Source of the DNA: Candidatus Shapirobacteria bacterium CG09_land_8_20_14_0_10_38_17
GTDB taxonomy: Bacteria > Patescibacteriota > Microgenomatia > 0-14-0-10-38-17
Direction: 5' to 3'
DNA: 5,241 bases
Assembly: GCA_002774085.1 (NCBI GenBank)
Contig: PEZH01000033.1
Span: 1 to 5,241, forward strand
Part shown: piece after piece, positions 1-5,220 of the stretch
How positions within the stretch are numbered: the stretch's first letter is position 1
How the letters are laid out: each line of letters begins with the position of its first letter
The notes under the pieces: generated by a model
What the model was told of the DNA's origin: nothing
What the model saw: only the letters and a program-made list of their open reading frames with translations
Database searches by the model: none
Program-made: the position numbers and the translations under genes

Positions 1-9
1 TTCTTATAC

Positions 10-87
10 TGGGGTTGGTGTGAACGAAGTGAACATGATAACCCCACTCATGGGGTTGGTGTGAACGAAGTGAACATAATAACCCCA
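10..87. repeat. Two tandem 37-bp units with inverted ends
   Basis: Two units (10-46 and 51-87) differ at a single base and are separated by the four bases CTCA. Each begins TGGGGTT and ends AACCCCA, so each can fold into a hairpin with a 7-bp GC-containing stem. Each loop carries the direct repeat GTGAAC-GAA-GTGAAC. The second unit ends 13 bases before the first gene. This could be an intergenic repeat element, a pair of transcription-terminating or RNA-stabilising hairpins for the gene upstream, or a tandem binding site in front of the small membrane genes. The sequence alone does not decide between these. Confidence 0.85.
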
Positions 88-100
88 GTTATTAATAGCG

Positions 101-358
101 ATGATGACAACAACCCAAATTTTATTAATAGTAGTGGTGGTAGTTCTGACTGTTTTATCGACGTTAATAGGTGTTCAGATTTATCAAGTTTTGCTGGAGC
201 TTAAAAAAGCAAGCCGGTTGCTTAATCAAGTTTTAGATAACGCCGCTCAAGTTTCGCAGACTTTCAGTCAATCCATTGTTAATTTTTCTACTTTGTTTTC
301 AGGTTTAAGCGCTATTTTTTTTAAAAAACCAAAAACACAAAATGAGGGGAAAAAATAA
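101..358 (+). CDS. Small single-pass membrane protein of unknown function
   Basis: This encodes an 85-residue protein. Residues about 6-27 form a strongly hydrophobic helix (LLIVVVVVLTVLSTLIGVQI), followed by an amphipathic helical stretch (about 28-60) rich in Leu, Lys, Gln and Ser, and a short basic tail (KKPKTQNEGKK). The expected topology is one N-terminal transmembrane helix with a small soluble or membrane-lying helix. The layout recalls DUF948-like and other short membrane proteins frequent in Patescibacteria, but I recognise no named family with certainty. ATG codons lie at 101 and 104, so the true start may be either. No clear Shine-Dalgarno sequence precedes them. The gene overlaps the next one by 17 bases, which suggests co-transcription and probably translational coupling. 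The function is unknown; a role in the cell envelope is an inference from topology and partner. Confidence 0.75.
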   Translation: MMTTTQILLIVVVVVLTVLSTLIGVQIYQVLLELKKASRLLNQVLDNAAQVSQTFSQSIVNFSTLFSGLSAIFFKKPKTQNEGKK

Positions 359-593
359 TATTGAAGAAAATCGCTTTTGGCCGGGATTTTTTTTAGGAGC
401 TGCCTTAGGAGCGGGAGTGATTTATTTTTTGCAAGAGGGCGACCCCGAGAAAAAAGAAAAGATAATTCAAGTAATACGTGATCTTTTAAATAGTGATGAC
501 GGTGATCAAGACAAAAAAGCGCCAGTTGTTAATACTATTATTCCTAAAGTCACTAAACACACTTTCCATCGCCACGGTAAAGCTATCAGTTAG
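342..593 (+). CDS. YtxH-like small membrane protein
   Basis: This encodes an 83-residue protein. A short polar N-terminus (MRGKNNIEENRF) precedes a glycine/alanine-rich hydrophobic segment at about residues 13-30 (WPGFFLGAALGAGVIYFL). A charged stretch then follows (EGDPEKKEKIIQVIRDLLNSDDGDQDKK). The glycine-rich helix followed by a charged helical region is the pattern of the YtxH family, whose members are short single-pass proteins linked to stress or envelope functions without a defined biochemical activity. The C-terminus has two more basic, histidine-containing stretches (KVTKHTFHRHGK). The start at 342 is the first in-frame ATG and lies inside the preceding gene, a 17-base overlap in the +1 frame. 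The GAGGGG run lies just after this ATG, not before it, so initiation by reinitiation from the upstream gene is plausible. The family call is from the pattern only. Confidence 0.72.
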   Translation: MRGKNNIEENRFWPGFFLGAALGAGVIYFLQEGDPEKKEKIIQVIRDLLNSDDGDQDKKAPVVNTIIPKVTKHTFHRHGKAIS

Positions 594-619
594 ATTTTAG
601 GTAATTGCTTTTAGTCTTC

Positions 620-666
620 TTTTGGTTCTATTCCAAGAGAGCCGAAAACCATGGACTTTTGGTCCA
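620..666 (+). other. Two adjacent stem-loops in the alaS upstream region
   Basis: Bases 620-629 can pair with 638-647 (10 bp including two G-U pairs, 8-base loop). Bases 652-656 (TGGAC) can pair with 662-666 (GTCCA) around a 5-base loop. They are the first two of five hairpins in the 203-base gap between the YtxH-like gene and alaS. They could belong to a structured leader RNA or to a degraded mobile or repeat element. No known riboswitch or T-box consensus is visible. Confidence 0.4.
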
Positions 667-687
667 GGGATGAAAGCGGTTTCAATA

Positions 688-710
688 GTACTCTCCGTTA
701 AGGAGAGTAC
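688..710. repeat. Perfect 9-bp hairpin flanked by AAAGCGG repeats
   Basis: GTACTCTCC (688-696) and GGAGAGTAC (702-710) form a perfect 9-bp stem with the loop GTTAA. The direct repeat AAAGCGG stands on both sides, at 673-679 and 711-717. There is no T-run behind it, so it is not a standard intrinsic terminator. A subterminal hairpin of a small non-autonomous element, or part of a structured leader, fits better. Confidence 0.7.
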
Positions 711-724
711 AAAGCGGAACAAAC

Positions 725-759
725 TGTTTTTCATAATATATAATATATTATGAAAAACA
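725..759. repeat. Perfect 16-bp AT-rich palindrome
   Basis: Bases 725-740 pair perfectly with 744-759 around a 3-base loop (TAA), giving a 16-bp stem that is almost all A-T. The symmetry makes it the same structure on both strands. The loop region carries a TATAAT at 739-744, with only a weak -35 match 17 bases upstream (GGAACA). It may be a protein-binding palindrome, a cruciform-forming site, or the core of a small inverted-repeat element. Its last two bases also belong to the stem of the next hairpin, so the two structures compete slightly. Confidence 0.8.
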
Positions 760-785
760 TGGGCTTTTAGCCCGTGGAGGTTTAT
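758..785 (+). mobile_element. Possible IS200/IS605-type right-end hairpin remnant
   Basis: CATGGGCT (758-765) pairs with AGCCCGTG (769-776) around a TTT loop, with one G-U pair, and is followed by GAGGTTTATA. The CTTT(T)AG loop with a GTG-GAGGTT continuation resembles right ends of IS200/IS605-family elements, where this hairpin also forms the 3' part of TnpB guide RNAs. No tnpA or tnpB gene is present, so at most this is a non-autonomous or relict end. The resemblance is from memory of the family and is not an alignment. The GGAGG at 776-780 could otherwise be read as a Shine-Dalgarno for alaS, but it sits 16 bases from the ATG, which is too far for normal use. Confidence 0.3.
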
Positions 786-788
786 AAT
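783..788 (+). promoter_or_regulatory. Candidate -10 box (TATAAT) just before alaS
   Basis: A consensus TATAAT ends 8 bases before the alaS ATG. With usual spacing, transcription would begin at about 795-797, at or next to the start codon, giving a leaderless mRNA. No convincing -35 or TGn extension is present, because the -35 position falls in the hairpin at 758-776. AT-rich DNA produces such hexamers by chance, so this is only a candidate. Confidence 0.3.
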
Positions 789-796
789 TAGGCTGT

Positions 797-2626
797 ATGC
801 GAAGCAAAGAGATTCAGGAGAGGTTTATCAATTTTTTTGTTAAGAATAATCATTTATTGGTTCCTCAAGCTTCTTTGGTGCCAGAAAACGATCCCACTCT
901 TCTTTTTACCAGTGCCGGTATGGTGCAATTTAAACCCTATTTTTTGGGATTGGAAAAACCGCCTTCTTCCCGGCTGGTGAATATCCAGCGTTGCCTGCGG
1001 ACTACTGATATTGATCAAGTAGGTAGTAATAGTCGCACTCTTTCTTTTTTTGAGATGTTGGGCTCTTGGTCAATTGGTGATTATTTTAAAGAAAAAGCAA
1101 TTCGTTTGGCTTGGCAATTTTTAGTTGAAGAGTTGAATCTATTACCAGAAAAACTTTGGGCTACTTATTTTAGTGGTGATAAAAAACATCCTAACTTACC
1201 TCAGGATAAGGAAACACCTCAATTTTGGGCAAAGGTGGGAATGAATCCCAAGCATATTGTTGGTTTGGGATATGAAGAGAATTTTTGGCGGGCAGGGGAC
1301 AGCGGACCCTGTGGTCCTTGCACTGAAGTTTATTTGGATCGGGGAGAAAAATTTGGTTGTGGTAAGAGAAGTTGTCAGCCTGGCTGTGATTGCGATCGGT
1401 TCTTAGAAATTTGGAATGCGGGAGTTTTTATGGAATATAACCAGAGTAAAGAGGGAAAATATGAAGATTTACCCTTAAAAAGTGTTGATACCGGCGCTGG
1501 TTTGGAGCGTTTGGCAATGGTTTTGCAAAACAAAGAAAGCGTTTTTGAAACAGATCTCTTTAGTCCCCTTATTGGGAAAATTAATAGTTTGGTTTTAAAA
1601 AGTTTAAGAGGGGATAAAAATACTGATATTTTAATCCGTCAACTGGCCGATTATACCAAGGCAATTACTTTTATGATTGCTGATGGGGTGGTTCCTGCTA
1701 ATATTGAACAGGGCTATGTCTTGCGGCATTTAATTAGAAAGGTGGTATATTCCGGACAAAAATTAGCTATCTCAAAATCTTTAGGTCCTTTGTTAATACC
1801 GGTGGTGATTAGTCTTTACAGAGATCGTTATCCTTATTTAATTCGCTACGAAAAGAAAATTATTAGTGAATTTATTGACGAAGAGGGGAGATTTTTGGAT
1901 GCTGTTAATCGGGGAAGAAAAGAAATGACTAAAATAATAGTAGAAAAGAAGAAAAATGATCTTTGTCTTGAGGGGAAAGAGGCCTTTTATTTTTTGGAAA
2001 CTTTTGGTTTGCCGGTTGATTTGGTGCGGGAGGAATTTTCGTCTGCCGGTGTTAAGATAGAGAAGAACTTTACCAAAAGTTTTGTTAGTGCTAAGGCGAT
2101 TCATCAAAAGAAATCGCGAGCACCGGGGCAATTTAAGGGCGGGTTGGCCGATTATTCCCAAGCGGTGATTAAACTTCACACCACTACCCACCTTTTACAT
2201 CAGGCCTTGCGGGATATTTTAGGCAACTATGTCCACCAAGTTGGTTCTAATATTAATGCCCGGCGTCTTCGTTTTGACTTTACTCATCCTGTTAGGTTAA
2301 CAGCCGTTCAAATTAAAAAGATAGAAGATTTGGTTAATAAGAAGATTATTCAGAATTTGCCGGTATTGATGAAGAAAATGACTTTAAGAGAAGCAAAAAA
2401 GGGTGGAGCATTGGCATTTTTTGAAAGGAGGTATGATCAGGATTTGGTGAAAGTTTATACGATTGGGAAAGGAAGAAATGTTTTTTCTAAGGAAGTCTGT
2501 GGTGGTCCCCATGTTTATAAAACTGGTCAATTAGGAAAATTTAAAATAATTCGTGAAGAGTCGGTAGGATCGGGGAAAAGAAGAATTTATGGTATTCTTA
2601 TTAATAAGCTCAAAGTCAAAAGTTAA
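797..2626 (+). CDS. alaS: Alanyl-tRNA synthetase, compact form
   Basis: This cytoplasmic class II synthetase charges tRNA-Ala with alanine using ATP. The N-terminal catalytic domain shows TSAGM (38-42), the motif 2 region (R65, R68, FFEMLG 84-89, GDYF 94-97), GPCGPC (170-175) and motif 3 VDTGAGLERL (230-239). A cysteine cluster, C188-x4-C193-x3-C197-x-C199, probably binds zinc. The editing core carries the HxxxH (H461, H465) and CxxxH (C568, H572) zinc ligands that clear mischarged Ser or Gly. At 609 residues it is far shorter than the usual 850-900. Motif 3 and the editing histidines are about 100 residues closer than in E. coli, and the FYAESGGQ-type beta-barrel is replaced by RAPGQFKGGLADYSQ. 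The C-terminal C-Ala domain is absent. This matches a compact type I associate with Patescibacteria. The start fits the family N-terminus, and an in-frame stop at 785-787 excludes extension. The final codons and the TAA lie in a dispersed repeat. Confidence 0.97.
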   Translation: MRSKEIQERFINFFVKNNHLLVPQASLVPENDPTLLFTSAGMVQFKPYFLGLEKPPSSRLVNIQRCLRTTDIDQVGSNSRTLSFFEMLGSWSIGDYFKEKAIRLAWQFLVEELNLLPEKLWATYFSGDKKHPNLPQDKETPQFWAKVGMNPKHIVGLGYEENFWRAGDSGPCGPCTEVYLDRGEKFGCGKRSCQPGCDCDRFLEIWNAGVFMEYNQSKEGKYEDLPLKSVDTGAGLERLAMVLQNKESVFETDLFSPLIGKINSLVLKSLRGDKNTDILIRQLADYTKAITFMIADGVVPANIEQGYVLRHLIRKVVYSGQKLAISKSLGPLLIPVVISLYRDRYPYLIRYEKKIISEFIDEEGRFLDAVNRGRKEMTKIIVEKKKNDLCLEGKEAFYFLETFGLPVDLVREEFSSAGVKIEKNFTKSFVSAKAIHQKKSRAPGQFKGGLADYSQAVIKLHTTTHLLHQALRDILGNYVHQVGSNINARRLRFDFTHPVRLTAVQIKKIEDLVNKKIIQNLPVLMKKMTLREAKKGGALAFFERRYDQDLVKVYTIGKGRNVFSKEVCGGPHVYKTGQLGKFKIIREESVGSGKRRIYGILINKLKVKS

Positions 2627-2659
2627 AAATAAAGAACATTGTTGAATTGTTATATTGTT
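2619..2659 (+). repeat. 41-bp dispersed direct repeat, copy 1
   Basis: These 41 bases are identical to 5179-5219, in the same orientation. Copy 1 begins inside alaS and includes its last codon and TAA stop. Within it, the 8-bp pattern nnATTGTT occurs in tandem (ACATTGTT, GAATTGTT, ATATTGTT at 2636-2659), and a fourth degenerate unit GCATTGCT follows at 2660-2667. After the repeat both copies reach CCGTCATT, with 16 or 2 intervening bases. It looks like a dispersed intergenic repeat rather than a gene part. Confidence 0.9.
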
Positions 2660-2682
2660 GCATTGCTAAATCATCGCCGTCA

Positions 2683-2715
2683 TTAGCCTCGCAAGGAGTC
2701 ACCCTGCGAGGCTAA
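2683..2715 (+). terminator. Possible alaS terminator hairpin
   Basis: TTAGCCTCGCA (2683-2693) pairs perfectly over 11 bp with TGCGAGGCTAA (2705-2715), and two further G-C pairs are possible after one mismatch. A T-rich stretch starts at 2724, eight bases after the stem, which is farther than in a typical intrinsic terminator. Its place 57 bases after the alaS stop is suitable for termination, but it may equally be another of the hairpin repeats that fill this spacer. Confidence 0.35.
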
Positions 2716-2747
2716 ACCTGTCATTTTTAATTTTTATTAAATTTTCT

Positions 2748-2778
2748 CCGCCCATGGCGGGATCCCGCTGTGGCGGGA
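2748..2778. repeat. Two adjacent GC-rich hairpins
   Basis: CCGCC/GGCGG (2748-2752 with 2756-2760) and TCCCGC/GCGGGA (2763-2768 with 2773-2778) are neighbouring short GC stems. The junction between them, 2757-2768, is itself a perfect 12-bp palindrome (GCGGGATCCCGC), so alternative folds compete. The second stem is followed by CAATTTT, which gives it some terminator character, and by the AT palindrome 2780-2791. They stand out sharply from the AT-rich surroundings. Confidence 0.7.
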
Positions 2779-2788
2779 CAATTTTAAA

Positions 2789-2804
2789 ATTCGTTAATTC
2801 GTTA
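2789..2804. repeat. Tandem ATTCGTTA x2
   Basis: Two perfect head-to-tail copies of ATTCGTTA. This is a short tandem repeat in the non-coding spacer, with the same 8-bp period as the nnATTGTT units near 2636-2667. No function is apparent. Confidence 0.75.
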
Positions 2805-2825
2805 ATAAATAGTAATTCTCAACTA

Positions 2826-2870
2826 GTCCGCCGGCTGGCCCTGTACCGTTATGGTGTAGGGCTGGCGGAC
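2826..2870. repeat. Long stem-loop repeat, GTCCGCC...GGCGGAC
   Basis: The outer arms GTCCGCC (2826-2832) and GGCGGAC (2864-2870) pair over 7 bp. After an asymmetric internal loop, GCCCT (2838-2842) pairs with AGGGC, and GTACC then pairs with GGTGT through two G-U pairs around a 5-base loop. The inner part resembles the hairpin at 5151-5179, so both probably belong to one repeat family. There is no T-run, so it is unlikely to be an intrinsic terminator. With the neighbouring repeats it accounts for most of the 309-base gap between alaS and the next gene. Confidence 0.7.
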
Positions 2871-2881
2871 AGAATGACGGT
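2870..2881 (-). repeat. 12-bp inverted match to 5221-5232
   Basis: CAGAATGACGGT here is the exact reverse complement of ACCGTCATTCTG at 5221-5232. It directly follows the stem-loop at 2826-2870. The two copies lie on either side of the large transmembrane gene in opposite orientation. It looks like a dispersed repeat end, although 12 bp alone is weak. Confidence 0.55.
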
Positions 2882-2935
2882 GCAAGTAAGGAAGGATCCT
2901 GATATTCATTAGGGCAGGTTTTATTTCGGGGATGG

Positions 2936-5077
2936 ATGGGGTTTGAAAATATAAACATGAAAATTTATTTAGCTATTGATATTAGTTTAAGTGTGGCGAA
3001 GGCAGTTCTATGGGCGACTAGAGATCAAGAGGAGGAGCAGGTGAAGATATTAGGTTTAGGTAGTAGCGAATTTTATCGTGATGAAAAGGGATTGTTGGAA
3101 GCGGTTGAGAGCAGTCTTAATACTGCCTGGTCGTTAGTTTCTCCTGAATTTCAGTTAGAAAGAAAAGTGGCTGGGGTAATCTTTGCTATCCCTCAATCTT
3201 GGATGGGCGAGCAATTAAAAACTGAGAAATTATCGCTCCTGCGGCACATTAGTCGGGAGATGGCAGTTGAGCCTTTAGGATTTGTTTCCGAAGCAGAAAT
3301 TTTACTTTCTTATCTTAAAGAAAAAGAGGGAAAATTTTTGAATTTGGTTATTGTCAGTGTTGGTGATGAATGGATTGATGTTACTCCTATTTGGCAGGGT
3401 AAAATTTTAGGATCTCAATTAATTGAGCGCAGTGATAATATTACTTTAGATTTAGAGGAAGGTTTATCGCGATTTGAGATAAAAACTCCTTTTTCTCCTC
3501 GAATTTTAATTTTGGGGAGGGGAGATTTAGAGGAAATAAGGCAAACTATTCTTTCTTATCCTTGGTTGGAAACAGAGAAGGCACTGTTTCTTCATTTGCC
3601 TAAGGTGGAAATTTTTCCTTCTCGGTTAGTAGTGGAGACGTTAGTAGTGAAGATGGGTGAAGAAACGATTTTAAAAGAGAAGACCGATTTTGATAGCCGA
3701 GAAGAGATTAGTTTGACAGAAGAGGGAGTTTTAGGTTTTTTGAAAAATAAAGATGTGGCTCAATTAGAGTCGCCGCCATCCCCATCGCCGCAGGTGAGTG
3801 TAGAATTGTCCCCGCCAGAGCCGGCAGAAGAGGAAAAAGAAAATGCTCCTTTTTTCCTAACCCGATTATTGAAAAGAACTAAAAGTTTAAGCGAAAAATC
3901 TCGGGAAACTCTGGGAAATTTTAAAAAAATTCGTTTACCTCGCTTTTTAGTGATGCTTTTTCTAAGTTTTCTTTTGATTTTAGTAGCTTTATTTATTGCC
4001 TGGTGGTATTTGCCTAAGGCGGAGATAACATTGTTAGTTGAACCGCGATTTTCGGAGGAGAATTTTTTGTTGGCTGTTTCTTCCGATATAACAACGATTG
4101 ATGTAGAAAACAAAATTATTCCCGGGAGAGTTTTAGATTTAGAAGTTAGTGGTCAAAAGACAATAGAAACAAAGGGAAAGAAAAAGGTTGGTGATAAAGC
4201 GGTGGGGGAGGTGATAATTTATAATGGTACTGATATAGCTAAAACTTTTCCCGTCGGTACATCTTTAGAGGGGTCCAGTGAAATGGAGTTTTTAACCAAG
4301 GCGGCGGTGACAGTAGCATCAAGGAGTGGCAGTATTATTGAAGGTTGGGTTTCCGGTCAAGAGAAAGCGGCGGTAGAGGCGGCCGATATTGGTGCGGATT
4401 ATAATTTAGCGGGGGGGACAGAATTTAAAATAGGCTTGTTTAGTGGTAGCGATTTTATTGCCAAAAACGAGAAAGAATTTTCCGGTGGAAGCAGTCGTGA
4501 CATTAAGGTTGTTGATAAAGAAGATCAGGAACAATTAAGAGAAAGTTTAAAAGAAGAATTATTGGCTGATGGCGAAAAAAAATTAAAAGAAGAGTTAAAC
4601 GAAGGTGAAGACTTAATTGAAGAGAATATTGATTTAGAGATAGTTTCAGAGGATTTTGACCATAAAATTGATGACGAGGCTGATAATATTTTCTTAACGT
4701 TGAAACTTAAAATTAGCACTTTGGCTTTTTTAGGTGATGATATTGATGTTTTAGCCGAGGAGGTTTTAAAAAATAGGATACCAGAGGGGTTTATTTTGGG
4801 AGAAAAAAAAGAACTTGATTTTAAATTTTTGAGACAGGAGAAAAATAAGGCGATTTTTGATTTTGGGATTAAGGCTAATCTTTATCCTCAAATTGATGAG
4901 GAGAAGATCAAGAAGGAAGTTTTAGGGAAACGGCCCCAGTCGGTACAGCAATATTTGTCATCATTGTCTGGTGTCGATGGTTTTGAAATTAGCATTGACC
5001 CCAGATTACCTAAATATTTATTGACTTTCCCTCACCGTCGGGGAAATATTAAGGTAATTATGAAGATTAAAATTTAA
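2936..5077 (+). CDS. PilM/FtsA-like domain fused to TM helix and baseplate-J-like region
   Basis: This 713-residue protein has four parts. Residues about 8-245 resemble the actin-fold (ASKHA) domain of PilM/FtsA: YLAIDISLSVAK (11-22), IFAIPQSWM, LVIVSVGDEWIDV (137-149) and ILILGRGDL (190-198). Residues 278-307 are a Pro/Glu-rich linker, followed by a basic stretch. Residues 338-360 form one transmembrane helix (LVMLFLSFLLILVALFIAWWYLP), with the basic side preceding it, so the N-terminus should be cytoplasmic. The outer part has a segment (421-499: GEVIIYNGT, FPVGTSLEG, ADYNLAGGTEF) resembling baseplate J-like proteins, an acidic helical stretch (about 524-570) and a C-terminal beta-rich region. 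Phosphate-binding residues look degenerate, so ATP hydrolysis is doubtful. Function is unknown; an envelope or surface-assembly scaffold, like a fused PilM-PilN pair, is my inference. The start is uncertain: ATG 2957 (residue 8) fits the domain better than 2936, and neither has a well-spaced ribosome site. Confidence 0.8.
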   Translation: MGFENINMKIYLAIDISLSVAKAVLWATRDQEEEQVKILGLGSSEFYRDEKGLLEAVESSLNTAWSLVSPEFQLERKVAGVIFAIPQSWMGEQLKTEKLSLLRHISREMAVEPLGFVSEAEILLSYLKEKEGKFLNLVIVSVGDEWIDVTPIWQGKILGSQLIERSDNITLDLEEGLSRFEIKTPFSPRILILGRGDLEEIRQTILSYPWLETEKALFLHLPKVEIFPSRLVVETLVVKMGEETILKEKTDFDSREEISLTEEGVLGFLKNKDVAQLESPPSPSPQVSVELSPPEPAEEEKENAPFFLTRLLKRTKSLSEKSRETLGNFKKIRLPRFLVMLFLSFLLILVALFIAWWYLPKAEITLLVEPRFSEENFLLAVSSDITTIDVENKIIPGRVLDLEVSGQKTIETKGKKKVGDKAVGEVIIYNGTDIAKTFPVGTSLEGSSEMEFLTKAAVTVASRSGSIIEGWVSGQEKAAVEAADIGADYNLAGGTEFKIGLFSGSDFIAKNEKEFSGGSSRDIKVVDKEDQEQLRESLKEELLADGEKKLKEELNEGEDLIEENIDLEIVSEDFDHKIDDEADNIFLTLKLKISTLAFLGDDIDVLAEEVLKNRIPEGFILGEKKELDFKFLRQEKNKAIFDFGIKANLYPQIDEEKIKKEVLGKRPQSVQQYLSSLSGVDGFEISIDPRLPKYLLTFPHRRGNIKVIMKIKI

Positions 5078-5117
5078 GATTTATTATATGGCTACATTGT
5101 TAAAGAAGTCCAAAGTT

Positions 5118-5152
5118 CACCCATGAAGCAGAACAAAGTTCGGTTCAGGGTG
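5118..5152. repeat. Stem-loop after the large gene
   Basis: CACCCATGAA (5118-5127) pairs with TTCAGGGTG (5144-5152), with one bulged base. Inside it GAAC-AAA-GTTC (5131-5141) forms a smaller stem. It begins about 40 bases after the stop of the transmembrane gene and has no T-run behind it. A terminator role is possible but unsupported; it looks like part of the repeat cluster. Confidence 0.5.
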
Positions 5153-5179
5153 CCCCGTACCCAACGTGGTACTAGGGCA
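5151..5179. repeat. Stem-loop related to 2826-2870
   Basis: TGCCC (5151-5155) pairs with GGGCA (5175-5179). After a small internal loop GTACC (5157-5161) pairs with GGTAC (5168-5172) around a 6-base loop. The arrangement GCCC-Y-GTACC...GGT..AGGGC also occurs at 2838-2862. Its last base is the first base of the 41-bp repeat copy 2. Confidence 0.65.
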
Positions 5180-5219
5180 AAGTTAAAAATAAAGAACATT
5201 GTTGAATTGTTATATTGTT
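5179..5219 (+). repeat. 41-bp dispersed direct repeat, copy 2
   Basis: Identical over 41 bases to 2619-2659, in the same orientation. Here it is wholly intergenic, about 100 bases after the stop of the transmembrane gene. In copy 1 the same bases supply the alaS stop codon. The nnATTGTT 8-bp units are present three times. Confidence 0.9.
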
Positions 5220-5220
5220 A

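Noticed and set aside
10..87. CRISPR array
   Set aside because: The 37-bp units have a repeat-like length and inverted ends, but the gap between them is only 4 bases, only two units are present, and no cas gene is visible.
776..780. GGAGG as the alaS ribosome binding site
   Set aside because: It is 16 bases from the ATG, beyond the usual 5-10, and it overlaps the end of a hairpin.
594..796. T-box riboswitch upstream of alaS
   Set aside because: Position and length would fit, and a TGGT occurs at 660-663, but the conserved AGGGTGG-N-ACCGCG antiterminator sequence and a terminator with a T-run are absent.
1838..2191. Minus-strand open frame of 117 codons inside alaS
   Set aside because: It is antisense to a strongly conserved gene and encodes no recognisable protein; it is a by-product of the coding strand.
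2932..2946. Four-codon mini-ORF overlapping the start of the large gene
   Set aside because: ATG-GAT-GGG-GTT-TGA may arise by chance, and no attenuation structure is associated with it.
3760..4113. Minus-strand open frame of 117 codons inside the transmembrane gene
   Set aside because: It lies opposite the linker and TM segment, has a low-complexity Ser/Gly/Asp-rich end and no recognisable domain.
4525..4719. Minus-strand open frame of 64 codons
   Set aside because: It is a Ser-rich product from the complement of an acidic, Glu/Lys-rich coding stretch; there is no sign of a real gene.
101..5077. Alternative genetic code with TGA as glycine
   Set aside because: None of the four reading frames contains an in-frame TGA, and glycine is encoded by GGN throughout.
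5088..5126. Short ORF (12 codons) after the large gene
   Set aside because: It has no ribosome site, is too short to judge, and runs into a repeat hairpin.
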